Below are positions 24,651-35,732 of a DNA stretch of 64,000 bases, one piece after another. The stretch's first letter is position 1. The number at the start of each line of letters is the position of its first letter. Position numbers and translations under genes: made by a program. The notes under the pieces are model-generated. The model searched no databases. It was not told the DNA's origin and saw only the letters and a program-made list of their open reading frames with translations. Source of the stretch: Sinotaia quadrata (Eukaryota; Mollusca; Gastropoda; Architaenioglossa; Viviparidae); the NCBI GenBank assembly GCA_028829895.1, contig CM054183.1, positions 15,409,975 through 15,473,974 on the forward strand, given 5' to 3'.

Positions 24651-25510
24651 GTTCAAAAGTAAATTCATGCAGACTTGTTTTTCCAGGTTTATTGGTAAAA
24701 ATAAAATGAGTTTATATTATCATTCTCCTTAACTGTTGAGTATCAGAGTTTGATAGTACCAGATTTAAAATAACTTCATCAACAGTTTCAACATCTATTA
24801 AACCTGGGTGTGGTACATATTTGGCATTGAGTACAGAGGTGGCTGCATCCTCTATTACTATTGCAATAGTAGAGACCATATTATCCAAGCATCCTGTCTT
24901 TCTGTTCACTTAACTAGTTTAGGTTATGTTCTGTGTGTCTCTTTTGTTTCGCATCTATCTTGGCAAATGCCAGTTCTTATTCAATCTTCAATCTTTTATC
25001 ACTTTTTTCTTTTTCAATCTGTATTTTGTAAGTTCTCATTTAACTGTCATTTCTATTTCTTTCTTTTTATTTCTAGGTCTTCTTTTCACATTCCTTTTTT
25101 ATTTCTAGTTCTTCTCTTTGAATCTTTTATCTTTCTTTCTTATCTACATAGTTTATAGTATGTTCTCTAGCGTTGTGAGCTGAAAGATCATAATTGCTTC
25201 GTTCTTCCTTCCCTTCCTGTACCCACCTCTCTCTTTTTTCTAGAATAGTTTCCATTTAAATCACAAAATAACTCTACCATGGTCCCGTGACAACTTAGCA
25301 TACTGGCTAGTTATGTGATTCACAAAAAATTATCACACACACTTTAGTGACTAGTAAACTTTACATCTAGTTTCTTAAAATGAACAATCAACTGAAACAA
25401 TCTCCAGACGCTCAAGCAACTAGTAAACTTTAATTACTTAAAGTTTAATTACTTAAAACTTTAGTTACTTAAAATGCACAATCAGTGTAAACAGTATAAT
25501 CTCCACACAT
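24651..25510. other. Spacer, T-rich
   Basis: T/C-rich segments at about 24950-25150 give Phe/Leu/Ser open frames with no recognisable domain. No gene recognised. Confidence 0.4.
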
Positions 25511-25650
25511 CAATAATGGAAATTAGTGTAATACATGTATCAATACATTATGCAATCAATAATGGAAATTAGTGTAATACATGTATTAATACATTATGCA
25601 ATCAATAATGGAAATTAGTGTAATACATGTATCAATACATTATGCAATCA
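25511..25650. repeat. 46-bp minisatellite, 3 copies
   Basis: The unit carries CAATAATGGAAATTAGTGTA and ATACATGTATCAATACATTA. Starts at 25511, 25557 and 25603 give an exact 46-bp period with one or two changes, so the expansion is recent. Confidence 0.95.
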
Positions 25651-26389
25651 ATGATGTAAGTCAAAAGGTTAATAAAAAAAATTCATAAGAGAAAAAAGGA
25701 TAGACAAAGCAAGACAAATTCTAAATAGTGTTATAAAATAATGAGTGAAATAAGACTGCTTTCAAAAAATGTCTATTTCACTAGTCAAATATATCTTCTC
25801 TAGCTTTGTTTTTAGTACTTTTGACTTTCATTTCCTTAACCATATAGACCCCATCTACAGAAAGATGAATTGATATAATTGGAGTTACTAACTTTTTAAA
25901 GAGTATTTTTCACATTAAAAAAGAACCTTTAACCCATAATCAGAATGTTTGAAGATGGTTTTACAGAAATGGACACAAGTCAGTGGAACTTGAGTACATT
26001 CTGGCAGTCTTTATCACTTAATGCAGTGTGGTATTCAAGCAGATTACAAGATAATATTGCCAAGGTTTGTCATAGGCAGCCTACTTTCAAAAAATAAGAA
26101 AAGAAAAATATTTTTAAAATTCCAAACAAGCAAAACTTAAAGAAAAAACCAATCCAAACACTACGACAATCTACCAGTTGAAAAACAAACAGTAAAGTAT
26201 AACACAATAGTTCAACACTAGTTGTCATCATAAAAGGAGATTAAAAGGGAAACACTAAATAAAACTAAACTAAAACAGCAAATAAGTAAATATGTCACAC
26301 CCTTTTAGAATAATGACGTCATTACAGGGAATACTTACAACAATGACTAATGCATCAAAGCTTGTTTGGCAATGACCCACCTGTTCATG
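25651..26389. other. AT-rich spacer
   Basis: No gene, RNA or repeat recognised apart from A-rich runs. Confidence 0.4.
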
Positions 26390-26785
26390 AAAACATAGTT
26401 TGAGACAGATCATATATAATTATAATAGATAACTTGGCCTGAATTATTTAAATCTCAAGAGCATAGTTTGAGACGGACCTTAGGTAAGTTTAGATAAACT
26501 TGACTTGAACTAATCAAATTACGACAGCATAGTTTGAGATAGAACAAAGTTGTGTTTTACATAAATTGACCTGAATTAATCAAATAATACAACATAGTTT
26601 GAGATGAACAAAGTAGTGTTTTACTTAACTTGACCTGAATTAATCAAATAATAAAACATAGTTTTATATAGAACAAAGTTGTGTTTTACATAACTTGACC
26701 TGAATTAATCAAATAATAGAACATAGTTTGAGAACAGACAGAGAGAGACCATAATTTTGTTGTATAATTTAACCTGAATTAATCC
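26390..26785. repeat. 60-68-bp minisatellite, 6 copies
   Basis: The marker CATAGTTTGAGA recurs with GTGTTTTACATAACTTGACC and TGAATTAATCAAATAATA between. The period shortens from about 68 to 60 bp from left to right. Confidence 0.88.
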
Positions 26786-27465
26786 ATCTATGCGTTACAT
26801 TTCTTGAAGTGTCTTTCATTTGTTGTTCACTGATCACTTATGATTGCTCTAAAGAAATTAAAGGAAATCTACTATTTGAAGATGTAGAAATTAAGGCGTA
26901 CATTCTACTAAAAATACACATTATTTGCTCATCTCCCCCTCCCTCCTCCTACATTGTGACTACCTTGTAACTTTAAGGAGGCGGGAACAACTCGTCTCAC
27001 CTTTAAGTAGTATGGTGTTTAGCCTTGCAGTCTCTTTCTTATTTTGTTCTTGGACATTCTGATCATATAGACATCTATTCATTTCTCAATGACTGATTTA
27101 TTTCATGGTTGTTTTTTTTTTAGGTTTTGTTGTTGCAATTTTTGTAATTTTTGTAATTTTGCAATTTTGTAATATTTTTGCAATATTAATCGCACTTCAA
27201 GGCGAATTTTTTTTTATTACGGTAGTGAAATATTGACAGGAGCTTATAACACTTTTCGTCTCAGATCCCACAATTCCGCAAAGCATGTGGCCAGCCTCGT
27301 TGTCGAATAAACATGGCTACGATGTGTATCACACGATACAAAATTCGCTAAAAGGTGATGTATTTACCCAAAGAACTACATTTAAGCATTTGTTAACGCC
27401 TCCTTATTACTTTCTGGAAAATGTACTGCACGGTGGGAGTGATTAATAAAGCCATTTTATTTTTA

Positions 27466-27530
27466 AAATTATTGTATTGTATTTGCATATTGTAATTATT
27501 GTATTGTATTTGCATATTGTAATTATTGGG
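27466..27530. repeat. Short 29-bp direct repeat
   Basis: ATTATTGTATTGTATTTGCA plus TATTGTAATT occurs twice in tandem. The stretch 26786-27880 otherwise holds no gene I recognise. Confidence 0.75.
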
Positions 27531-27879
27531 GACAACTGTAAACGTATTCAAACCTAGTAGTTAATATCTCACTATTTCTTAAAATTTATTTTATTTACAG
27601 TTTTTAAATAAGAGAGGTTATCTGTACCTTGATTTAAAAACTCGATATCATTGTCTCATTAATATCACTGAGTTAATTTCCGTGGAAATTAAATTACCTT
27701 CTTTTTCTGTCATATTTATTTATTTATTTATTTTAGTAGGATGGTGGTTGTGGGGGTTTCCGAATTTGTGCTGATTAGTCTCGATGTCAGTTGGCGGTGT
27801 TGAACAACCTCACGAAGCTGAATCCCATCACCATCTTTAGTTATTTATTTTTCATTCGTCTTGCTTCGATTTAAGAACT

Positions 27880-28330
27880 TTCGGACGGGCCCATTCTAAC
27901 CTGGCCATTGCTGCACCCAGTGGATCGTCTGTTCGAAAAGCCGTTGACCGTACAAGTAGTTAGCATGCACAAGGTCACGCCAATGTCCGAGAGTATGAGT
28001 TTTCAACGAATTCTGCTCACTGGGTTTACAAGGACCGATCCATCCATACAGCGCCCGCATCGTGATTGGCCTGTAAGTTGCACGCAACCAGCCTCTCACA
28101 GCCGTTCAGTCTCAGGCAGACTGCAGCAGCAACAGAGCCATCGTCGGTCGCGCGTGATAACTTTCACGTGTCTTGTCCAGTTGCCACAGTTCGATTGGTT
28201 GGCCAGCCGTGAGGAGAGACGCCACAGGCGCGTTGCTTGTTTATTTGTAACGCTCAGTGCTACTTTAGACAGACTGTCTTTAAAACTACGTTGTCCCATG
28301 GCTCCAAACACATATTTATTTTAAACGGAT
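27880..28330. other. GC- and CpG-richer island without identified gene
   Basis: About 400 bases clearly richer in G, C and CpG (GTCGGTCGCGCGTGA, CAGCGCCCGCATCG) than the AT-rich surroundings, with a CCAAT-type box in reverse (GATTGGTTGG). A 138-codon plus-strand frame (27908-28324) crosses it without any domain I recognise. It could be a promoter or first exon of an unseen gene, or an old element. Confidence 0.35.
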
Positions 28331-28334
28331 TGTT

Positions 28335-28520
28335 CTTACTCGGATCCTGTGATGACAGTTTGCTGTCCTTTTCCTTCTACAGGGGAACCAGTATGTTCTT
28401 AATCAGATCCTGTGATGACAGCCTGGAGTGGTTTTTTTCCGTATGGGAATCTGGCATTTTGCAATCATTTTTATCCATCTAAGAAATGACAAATTCTTAA
28501 TCGGATCCTATGGTGACATT
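28335..28520. repeat. Degenerate GGATCCTGTGATGACAG repeat
   Basis: Markers CGGATCCTGTGATGACAG, CAGATCCTGTGATGACAG and CGGATCCTATGGTGACA occur at about 28339, 28404 and 28501, with TTCTTA before each. Confidence 0.7.
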
Positions 28521-29054
28521 TGCAATCATTCAAAATCTAGCCGTATAAATTGTTTTTGTTGTTTATTTTTAATTTATTTTTATATCATTTTAGTTTGGAC
28601 AATTCGTTTACTTCTGGTTATTCATTCTCAGCTATTCCTGGCGTAATGCTTTCGAACTAAAGACTGTCCGCTGTGATTACCACCATAGCAACGACAGAAT
28701 TCAACAGGGGTGTTTGGTCAGCAGGTGAGGGATTCATGCAGTTTACTTTTTACGTTGACGCTTCTTGAAGTGTTAACTCTACATTATAACTGTCCAGTTA
28801 TTCCAACGGCACGTAAAAACTTGTAATTTTTATCTGTTAATGGAATTTTTCTATGTCGTCTACTTAAAAAACGTAAAGAAAAGAACTTCCGTTTTTGTTT
28901 ATAGTTTGATACTGTTATTAGTTTGGCCAGTATACGTATCAATGGCGGAGAGAATATTTGCATATAGTTCAGATTCTATCGTAACCTTTACATACGTCTC
29001 TTTGTATCTAAACTTAAACAATAGCTACATGATTAGTTTGAAATATTTAATTCC

Positions 29055-29060
29055 GACCTG

Positions 29061-29092
<32 letters not shown>

Positions 29093-29266
29093 CCTGTCTA
29101 TCTATCTATCTATCTATTTTATCTATCTACAGTCTATCTATATATCTATCAATCTACGTGTCTGTCTGTCTATCTATATATCAATCTACGTGTCTGTCTA
29201 TCTATCTATCTATCTGTCTGTCTCTGTCTGTCTATCTATCTATCTTTCTATCTATCTATCTATCAC
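29055..29266. repeat. CTAT/CTGT microsatellite
   Basis: Interrupted CTAT and CTGT runs. The [12 protein letters not shown] open frames overlying it are artefacts. The surrounding 28521-29820 holds no gene I recognise. Confidence 0.95.
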
Positions 29267-29821
29267 TTTCCGTCAGTCACTTCATCCAGCAGACTTGTAT
29301 TTCTTAATTGTCATTATAAATTGCATTATTTGTACCAAGCATAATAAGTTTATTGATTTGGGTTTAAAAAAATAGTATTTCTTTTTCTGTGTTTAACGTC
29401 GTATATTTTTTAATAATTCTCAGAGAAAAAACAACTACTGATTCTTGAAACTGTACATACTTTGTTTTTCTCTCATGTGACAGCGAAGAGGTCATTTGAA
29501 TCCAGTGCAAACTAAAAGCGATGCAGTCTTATCGCCCCTTATTGAAACATATCTTACCGCCCCTTAGTGAAACAAACGCTCAATAGTGTCTACTTATCTA
29601 GAGTCTAGCCTTCGTCAACCTGTTATTGATTTGTATTCTCGGCTAACGTTTTTCGCTACTTCTGTCTTCAGAAGGTTCAATCTATACTCACGATATTTCT
29701 AAAGTCTACAGAAACAGAAAGATTGACTTTTTAAAGAGAAAAAAGGAAAAGGAAAAAAAGCCAAAATTCCATACATTTTCGATAATCCCTCTTGTCCGTT
29801 TAGTCGTTGAACCATACAACC

Positions 29822-29824
<3 letters not shown>

Positions 29825-29860
<36 letters not shown>

Positions 29861-29890
29861 CGTGCGTGTGTGCGTGTGTGTGTTTATGTG
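29825..29890. repeat. GT microsatellite
   Basis: GT and GCGT units. A second compound GT/GA array lies at about 30418-30467, followed by CGTGCGTG. 29891-31450 otherwise holds no gene I recognise. Confidence 0.93.
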
Positions 29891-30412
29891 TGTGTATTTA
29901 AATTCATTTATTTCAAAGGGTGCTTTGTGAATTACTGAGTGTTTGCGTCACGCAAATTTGTCATACTTCTCTCCCGACATGACTACATGTATTTAGTGTA
30001 TGTTTAGAAAACAAGGAAGGGATAAAAAAAAAAAAGGCGGGAGGAAGGGTTAAGAAGCATTAGCTTAAGCTAACCTGAGAACTCACTGAATTTGTATTTT
30101 TCTTTGCGTGTTTGTATGCATGTGTGTGCGTGCGTGTATTTTTACGTGTGAAGAAAGAGAAAGTACATTCACACACAAAATATACGTCCTGATCTAATTC
30201 TGCAATTCCGAGAGAGTGTTTGTGAAAATGTGTACATTCAGTTAACGCATTTCGTAAACGGGAAAATGTCTGGTTATGCAAGTATTATTAATTAAATTTG
30301 TGTGTTTGTCAGAGCCTGTGGTGGAAAGTGCTTTCCTCGGAGTGTTTGACAGATCAATATGTGAACATGTTAGTGTATTTCTGTGGATACTGAGTACTTG
30401 AGAGATTGTCTT

Positions 30413-30415
<3 letters not shown>

Positions 30416-30467
<52 letters not shown>

Positions 30468-30500
30468 ATGCGCGCGCATGTGCGAGCGTGCGTGCGTATG
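30416..30500. repeat. Compound GT/GA microsatellite
   Basis: A GT run passes directly into a GA run of similar length, then GCGC and GTGC units. Confidence 0.93.
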
Positions 30501-31459
30501 ATTGTGATGTGTGTGTAAGTGTGTGCTCTTTTAATTAAATGTTTTCAGTCTTCGTTTTCACTGTTTGAAAATATTGTGGTAGATTTTTATACAACAACAT
30601 TAAGTGACACATTGAAACATTTGCTTAAAATCACGTGACCTCACTACACTGATTTGCATCACGTTCACTCGTTGTCTTTACGTCCTGTGATGGGCAGATT
30701 GACAGATTAAACTTCACGAACCCTTAACCTAATTAATCCCACCCATATGGGTCTTCGTAAATGCAATCAGAGAAACTACGTCAAGCCCAAGAGACATTAA
30801 CCATTATTTAATTTATCTTCCCGCTTTATCTCTGAGCGTTACCAGTTTAAGAATTCCTGTCCTGACTTGTGTGCTCGTCCGCCTCTCAATATAGAAATTC
30901 TGGCATTCACTCTCTCTTTGAGCTTGGATTGATACTTCCCAAGATATGCTATTGTCTGACTTTAAAAACAAATATAACTGAAGCCCTCCCCCCCCTCCCC
31001 AAGCCTCGCATTTCGAATTCTTTTGAAAATATTGAAGCAGATGTGTAAACAAGATAAAAAGTTTAATTTAACACAACAAACTAAAGATTGACGATCGTTT
31101 TCAATCACTCTGACTATGTGATTAATTAAAAAGTAGTCACATGGTAGTCACAATGGCAATATTCAAGTACAGAGCACAGGACATTCAAAACAATAAAATT
31201 TGCTAAAGGAATCAACAAAGCAAATGTTACAAATCAGGTATGAAATTGCTTTTTAGGAGGCAAAATATTTTCACTAGGTTTTTGAGGATGCTCTACTGAA
31301 AGTTTGTTTTATCATCCAGCTAAAACATACAGATCATGTGTTCTGATAATAATTACAGAGTAGAGCTTTGTTTTTTGAAGACTCCACTAACAGTCATTTG
31401 CTTTCTTCATAAAACATGAACATTCAGAATTTAGAATTTTTAGCCTGTCGTTGACACAG

Positions 31460-31835
31460 ATACAATGGTGATGCCAATTCCACGGTAGTTATCGGTTTTG
31501 ATTATTAATATTATTTAATCATCTATAACTAATTACAAGTGATGATAATCTTAATTTGTTATCAATAATTTCCCCAAAGACACCACTCGTCTCTCTCACT
31601 TGGTGGATACGCGGGCCCTGTACACATTTTCTCTCTTCCACAACATTAAAGACAAACATTTGCCATCACACATTTCCGTAGGTGTAAAACCTCTTACCAA
31701 AGGAGAAGACAACCCATCTTTTAATCTATATTTCGTTAGCTCCAATCCACCCACTCTCTCTTCAACATATGGTTAACAATATTTGTAAGAAGGTCAATAA
31801 ATTTAACAATAAATATATGACAATGTTTGATTAAT
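31460..31835 (+). mobile_element. LTR-like dispersed repeat, copy 2
   Basis: It shares TAACTAATTACAAGTGATGA, CTCTCACTTGGTGGATACG and GTAAGAAGGTCAATAAAT with copies at 9.1, 36.7 and 39.6 kb. It is followed within 90 bases by the gypsy-like RT fragment on the same strand, which supports a retroelement LTR. A downstream piece CAATGTTTGATTAATGCT is shared with the 39.6 kb copy. Confidence 0.65.
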
Positions 31836-31919
31836 GCTGGACAGTTATTCACTTTATCCTAACACAGACATTAGCAGTCAATTAACATACATATATAATC
31901 AAATTCATGCATATGCAAA

Positions 31920-32108
31920 ATGGATGCTGTAAAAACAGGAAATCAACTCTATGTGTCTATGTTAGCCTTAGGTAATATTGAGAATGCAGAGTCCCCATAT
32001 AGCTCTCCTGTTGTCATAGTTAAAAATAAGGATGGCTCACTGATTTTTGTGGAATTCTCACATCTGAATAAATTAAGGGGTGTGCTTTCTCTGCAAAATT
32101 CAAATTAA
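31920..32108 (+). mobile_element. Ty3/gypsy-like reverse transcriptase fragment, plus strand
   Basis: The plus strand encodes VSMLALGNIENAESPYSSPV, then VIVKNKDGS and FSHLNKL: the SPYSSPVV...K.DGS...HLNK start of gypsy-class RT. The usual RFCVDF stretch is shortened to IFVEF, and the frame stops soon after. It is a closely related copy of the minus-strand fragment at 24.5 kb, and sits 150 bases left of duplication block B. Confidence 0.75.
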
Positions 32109-33549
32109 TGCAGCAAGTAATTTCAGGCATATTTCATCTTTAAACTCCTTTCTCTCTTATAAACATTCTCAACTTACAAAATCATGCAACAGCACAGTCA
32201 AAGGAACATAGAAATAATATATGCATTCTCTAATTGTTCACTCATCTGTTCTATGCATAAATCATGATTGTTTCATTTGAAAGTTAAATATGTAAATCAC
32301 TTCGCCCTAAAAGAATTTCACGCGAGCTTCAGCACAGTAGATGTGTCACCGTCCGTGACTTTGAGAGCTCTGATTTGATTTTGTCTGTCACGTGACGAAA
32401 GATCCCTTAACTGTCATACGAGTTGTGACTTAAAGTTAATGATGGTGTAATAGTTCAGGCATATTATCAAACAGCCATTTCTGGAGCTGAAATAAACATT
32501 GTCGTCAAATTAAAAAAAAAATTCTTTAAACGTACTTGTCCATCAAGCCAGGTATAAAATGAGTCGATAAGATGACAGCAAGACTAAATGTAGATAATTT
32601 TTGAATGGAGAAAATATATATTTTTTTAAATAATCGACTGAGTACTAAATACAAGACTCTTATTTTGAATTCAAAGGCTTTCGAGATGCAATTTCCAGAA
32701 CAATTAAATAATTCAGTTAGACTTAGATCAATCAAACTGACGGCGACAATCATGACGTACATGCCACAATTTTCTTATTACCGTGTATGGTTGGTGTGTT
32801 TGCAAATGTGTCTGATCGATCTCATATATACACCGTGTGTTAGTTCTTACGTTCGTACGCGTGCTTAAATAAGTTACACTTACAGACTGCAGAAATATTA
32901 TTTATTTTATTTTGCATAGACCACAAAATAATTGAGGCTGGGAATTACGAATATTGTAGGTGATTATTTCTTCTCAGATGTGAAATCCCTAACGAAACAT
33001 TTATATTTTATATATTTTTTCTCTCTCTGAATATTCTTCTATCTGATTCTCTTTCATTGCTATTAGGGGTTGTTTTGTTTGTTTCTCACTCAGCCTCCAT
33101 CTCTCTCTTTACGTAATCATAGCCATTCGGGATAAATATAACTAATAAATAATGTAACAAAATGCCATATTGTCAGGAAAAATAATTAACGAAATCGAAA
33201 AATATAAAATTTAAAAGAAAATTGAACACAATCTTTCTATAGGCTTTAGGAAAATATTTTACAATAGATGTTCGGATTTATTTTAAACTCATAAAAAATT
33301 TTGTCATTACAAAATATAATAGGAAATATAATGTGTATTTTATATTTAATTTCTATTTAATAAAATACAATAATTTAAAATAATAGAAAATGGAAATAAA
33401 TAATTTATTACTACACACCTTAGTATTTAAAATTAAAATTCCTTGTTTCATAAAAAATATCCAATATTGCTAATTTGACCATGTTCATTATAAAATGTGA
33501 GTTCTGCCTCGCGAATTCAAACGCTTATTTCCAACGTCTCTGCTCTTTT

Positions 33550-33876
33550 GTAATTCGTTTGAAAATAGCGAAAGTTACTTCAGAATTACGCTTTATCGAC
33601 TGGACGTAGTGATTGTAATTCGTTTGAAAATAGCGAAAGTTACTTCAGAATTACGTTTTATCGACTGGACGTAGTGATTGTAATTCGTTTGAAAATAGCG
33701 AAAGTTACTTCAGAATTACGCTTCATGGACTGGACGAAGTTATTGTAATTTGTTTGAAAATAGCAAATATTACGTCACAATTACGCTTCATGGACTGGAT
33801 GAAGTAATTGTAATTTGTTTGAAAATAGCGAATATTACGTGAGAATTACGCTTCATAGACTGGACGCAGTGATTGT
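33550..33876 (+). repeat. 65-bp tandem repeat upstream of receptor B, 5 copies
   Basis: Starts at 33550, 33615 and on at 65-bp steps. The first three units carry GTTACTTCAGAATTAC and the last two ATTACGTCACAATTAC or ATTACGTGAGAATTAC. The array ends about 78 bases before the receptor B start codon, so it sits in the probable promoter or leader. Confidence 0.92.
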
Positions 33877-33953
33877 AAGTGAAAACTGTAACAATTAGTA
33901 ATAGTGACGATTTATCTTCAAAAACAAAATTAGTCTTGTCTTAAGAAAGTTCC

Positions 33954-35126
33954 ATGGAGCCCAGTCGCATCTTTCCTATAACCACAGATATCAGTTTTAC
34001 TGGTTCCATTGCCAGTTCCACCTTGGCCTCAGTCGTTGGAGACAACAACAGCTTTCTGTCAACAGCACTATTAACTGGATGTTTGGTAATGAATGTTTCA
34101 GGATTAATGTCAGGGGATAATTCGCAAGACCCGATTAGTTTTGAACTTGAACGTTTGATTGCTGACGTCATTCTAGGTGTCTTACTGCCAGTTATCTTTC
34201 TGATTAACGCGCCGACCAACGTCATCAACATGGCGGTGTTTTACAAACAAGGACTCAAAGAGAGAATCAATCTGTGCATGTTTTGGCGATCGTTAGCAGA
34301 CTTCGTGTTTGTTTTCCACTACTACTGTTTTTATGCTGACCGTATGTATTCCGCCATTTTGAACAGACCACGATACGGGGTCATTGTGTTGTTCTTTCAT
34401 AAGTTCAAACTCACTATTTTGAACGGTTTCAGCTGGACTTCAGGAGTTACTACAACAGTCATTGCTTGTGAAAGATGTTTCTGCGTCGTCAGTCCTTTAC
34501 TGTCGCGAAGTTATGTCAAGACGAAAACTATGGCCGTCATTCTCATTTCTTTATCAGCAGTCATACTGGGAGGTATGTACTTAATCATCTTAAAGACTAA
34601 TCTTATCTGCATCTTTGACCCATTAACCAATTCCATAGGCGTGAAGGGAATTCCCAGTAAAGAATACTTGGCGAACCAAAACCTTATCGATGTCTTACAA
34701 GGAGTTGTTTTTGGCTTGGTCCTACCTATGTCCTGTACCACGCTTGTCGTGATAACCACGATCGTCACTGTAATCAGTTTACGGAAGATGACCGCATGGA
34801 GATCGCGCTCGTTGTCTTCGGCTTCTTCAACGATGTCGGCACGAGACGTGTCTCTCACTCGGACCCTCATTTTTATTTCGATATTTTTTATTGTCTGCCG
34901 AACTCCAGAATGTTTGGTATACCTTTCTAGTTTCGTATTTGTTGATTTACATGTCGGTCGACGCTTGGGCCACACGTACAATGTTATGATAAATTTTGCG
35001 TTGTTATTTTTGTATTCCAATGCAACTTTCAACTTTTTTATTTATTATAGAACCAGCTCCAGATTTAGAGAACTTGTTAGAGAACTACGATGTACATGTT
35101 TCGGTAACAAACAAAATAACAATTAA
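33954..35126 (+). CDS. Chemosensory-type rhodopsin-class GPCR, copy B
   Basis: An intact intronless 390-residue paralogue of the receptor at 21434, with the same seven helices and the same ERC, CRTP and NFFIY motifs. I count 18 amino-acid differences: ten in the first 122 residues (such as I15F, E54G, I55D, S86A, L117F, Q122H) and eight after (I170V, M228I, K243N, A268T, S339G, N340H, K388N, K389N). The frame is unbroken, so both copies look functional. The last 219 codons show seven replacement differences and no silent one, whereas the first 171 codons show about thirteen silent ones. Its regulatory region differs by repeat number, so expression could differ. Ligand unknown; the chemosensory role is inferred from family and structure. 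Confidence 0.87.
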   Translation: MEPSRIFPITTDISFTGSIASSTLASVVGDNNSFLSTALLTGCLVMNVSGLMSGDNSQDPISFELERLIADVILGVLLPVIFLINAPTNVINMAVFYKQGLKERINLCMFWRSLADFVFVFHYYCFYADRMYSAILNRPRYGVIVLFFHKFKLTILNGFSWTSGVTTTVIACERCFCVVSPLLSRSYVKTKTMAVILISLSAVILGGMYLIILKTNLICIFDPLTNSIGVKGIPSKEYLANQNLIDVLQGVVFGLVLPMSCTTLVVITTIVTVISLRKMTAWRSRSLSSASSTMSARDVSLTRTLIFISIFFIVCRTPECLVYLSSFVFVDLHVGRRLGHTYNVMINFALLFLYSNATFNFFIYYRTSSRFRELVRELRCTCFGNKQNNN

Positions 35127-35270
35127 GGGGCAATTTATCAACCGAACGTACAAATACGAGTTCCTTTTGATGAATTGTGATTTATCATTCGAATTTATAA
35201 ACATGAGTTTCTTTGTTAAATTGTAATTTTATAATTCAAACCTGATTAGCTTCAGAATTCTTCTTTTATT

Positions 35271-35276
35271 AATAAA
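35271..35276 (+). terminator. Polyadenylation signal AATAAA, receptor B
   Basis: AATAAA about 145 bases after the receptor B stop, at the position matching 22752 in copy A. Confidence 0.55.
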
Positions 35277-35606
35277 ATTCGCATTATGTTTCATGCGCTT
35301 GATTAGCTTATATGTATGAAATATACAAATACTGGAGATTGATTGCAAATATATGATTTATATATTTAAATGAAACATAGCAGATCTACATTTTATTAAA
35401 AGGTAGCCTGTGATTTTAAAATGCTAATAATTTCGTTTTGTCCTGGAATTTTTATCGGAACTTTATATTATATTGAACTCTAACATCTCTCTACCTAACT
35501 CTAAAATATCCCTGTACAACTCTTACTTAACCCTATCTATTCTACTATGACTCAGTTCATCTGTTTTCCAATCTAACTCTAAAGAAATATTCCAATCCAG
35601 TTCTAA

Positions 35607-35732
35607 TATCCTCTCCAACTGGAATATGTCCCTCTCCAACTGGAATACGTTCCTCTCCATCTCGAATATGTTCCTCTCCAACTCAAATATGTTCCTCTCC
35701 AATTGGAATACGTTCCTCTCCAACTCATAAAA
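35607..35732. repeat. 21-bp repeat downstream of receptor B, 6 copies
   Basis: CTCTCCAACTGGAATACGTT-type units, six against three in block A. The minus-strand frame reads as a heptad-like series (NVFQLER, NIFELER), coiled-coil in appearance but with no other gene features. Confidence 0.85.
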
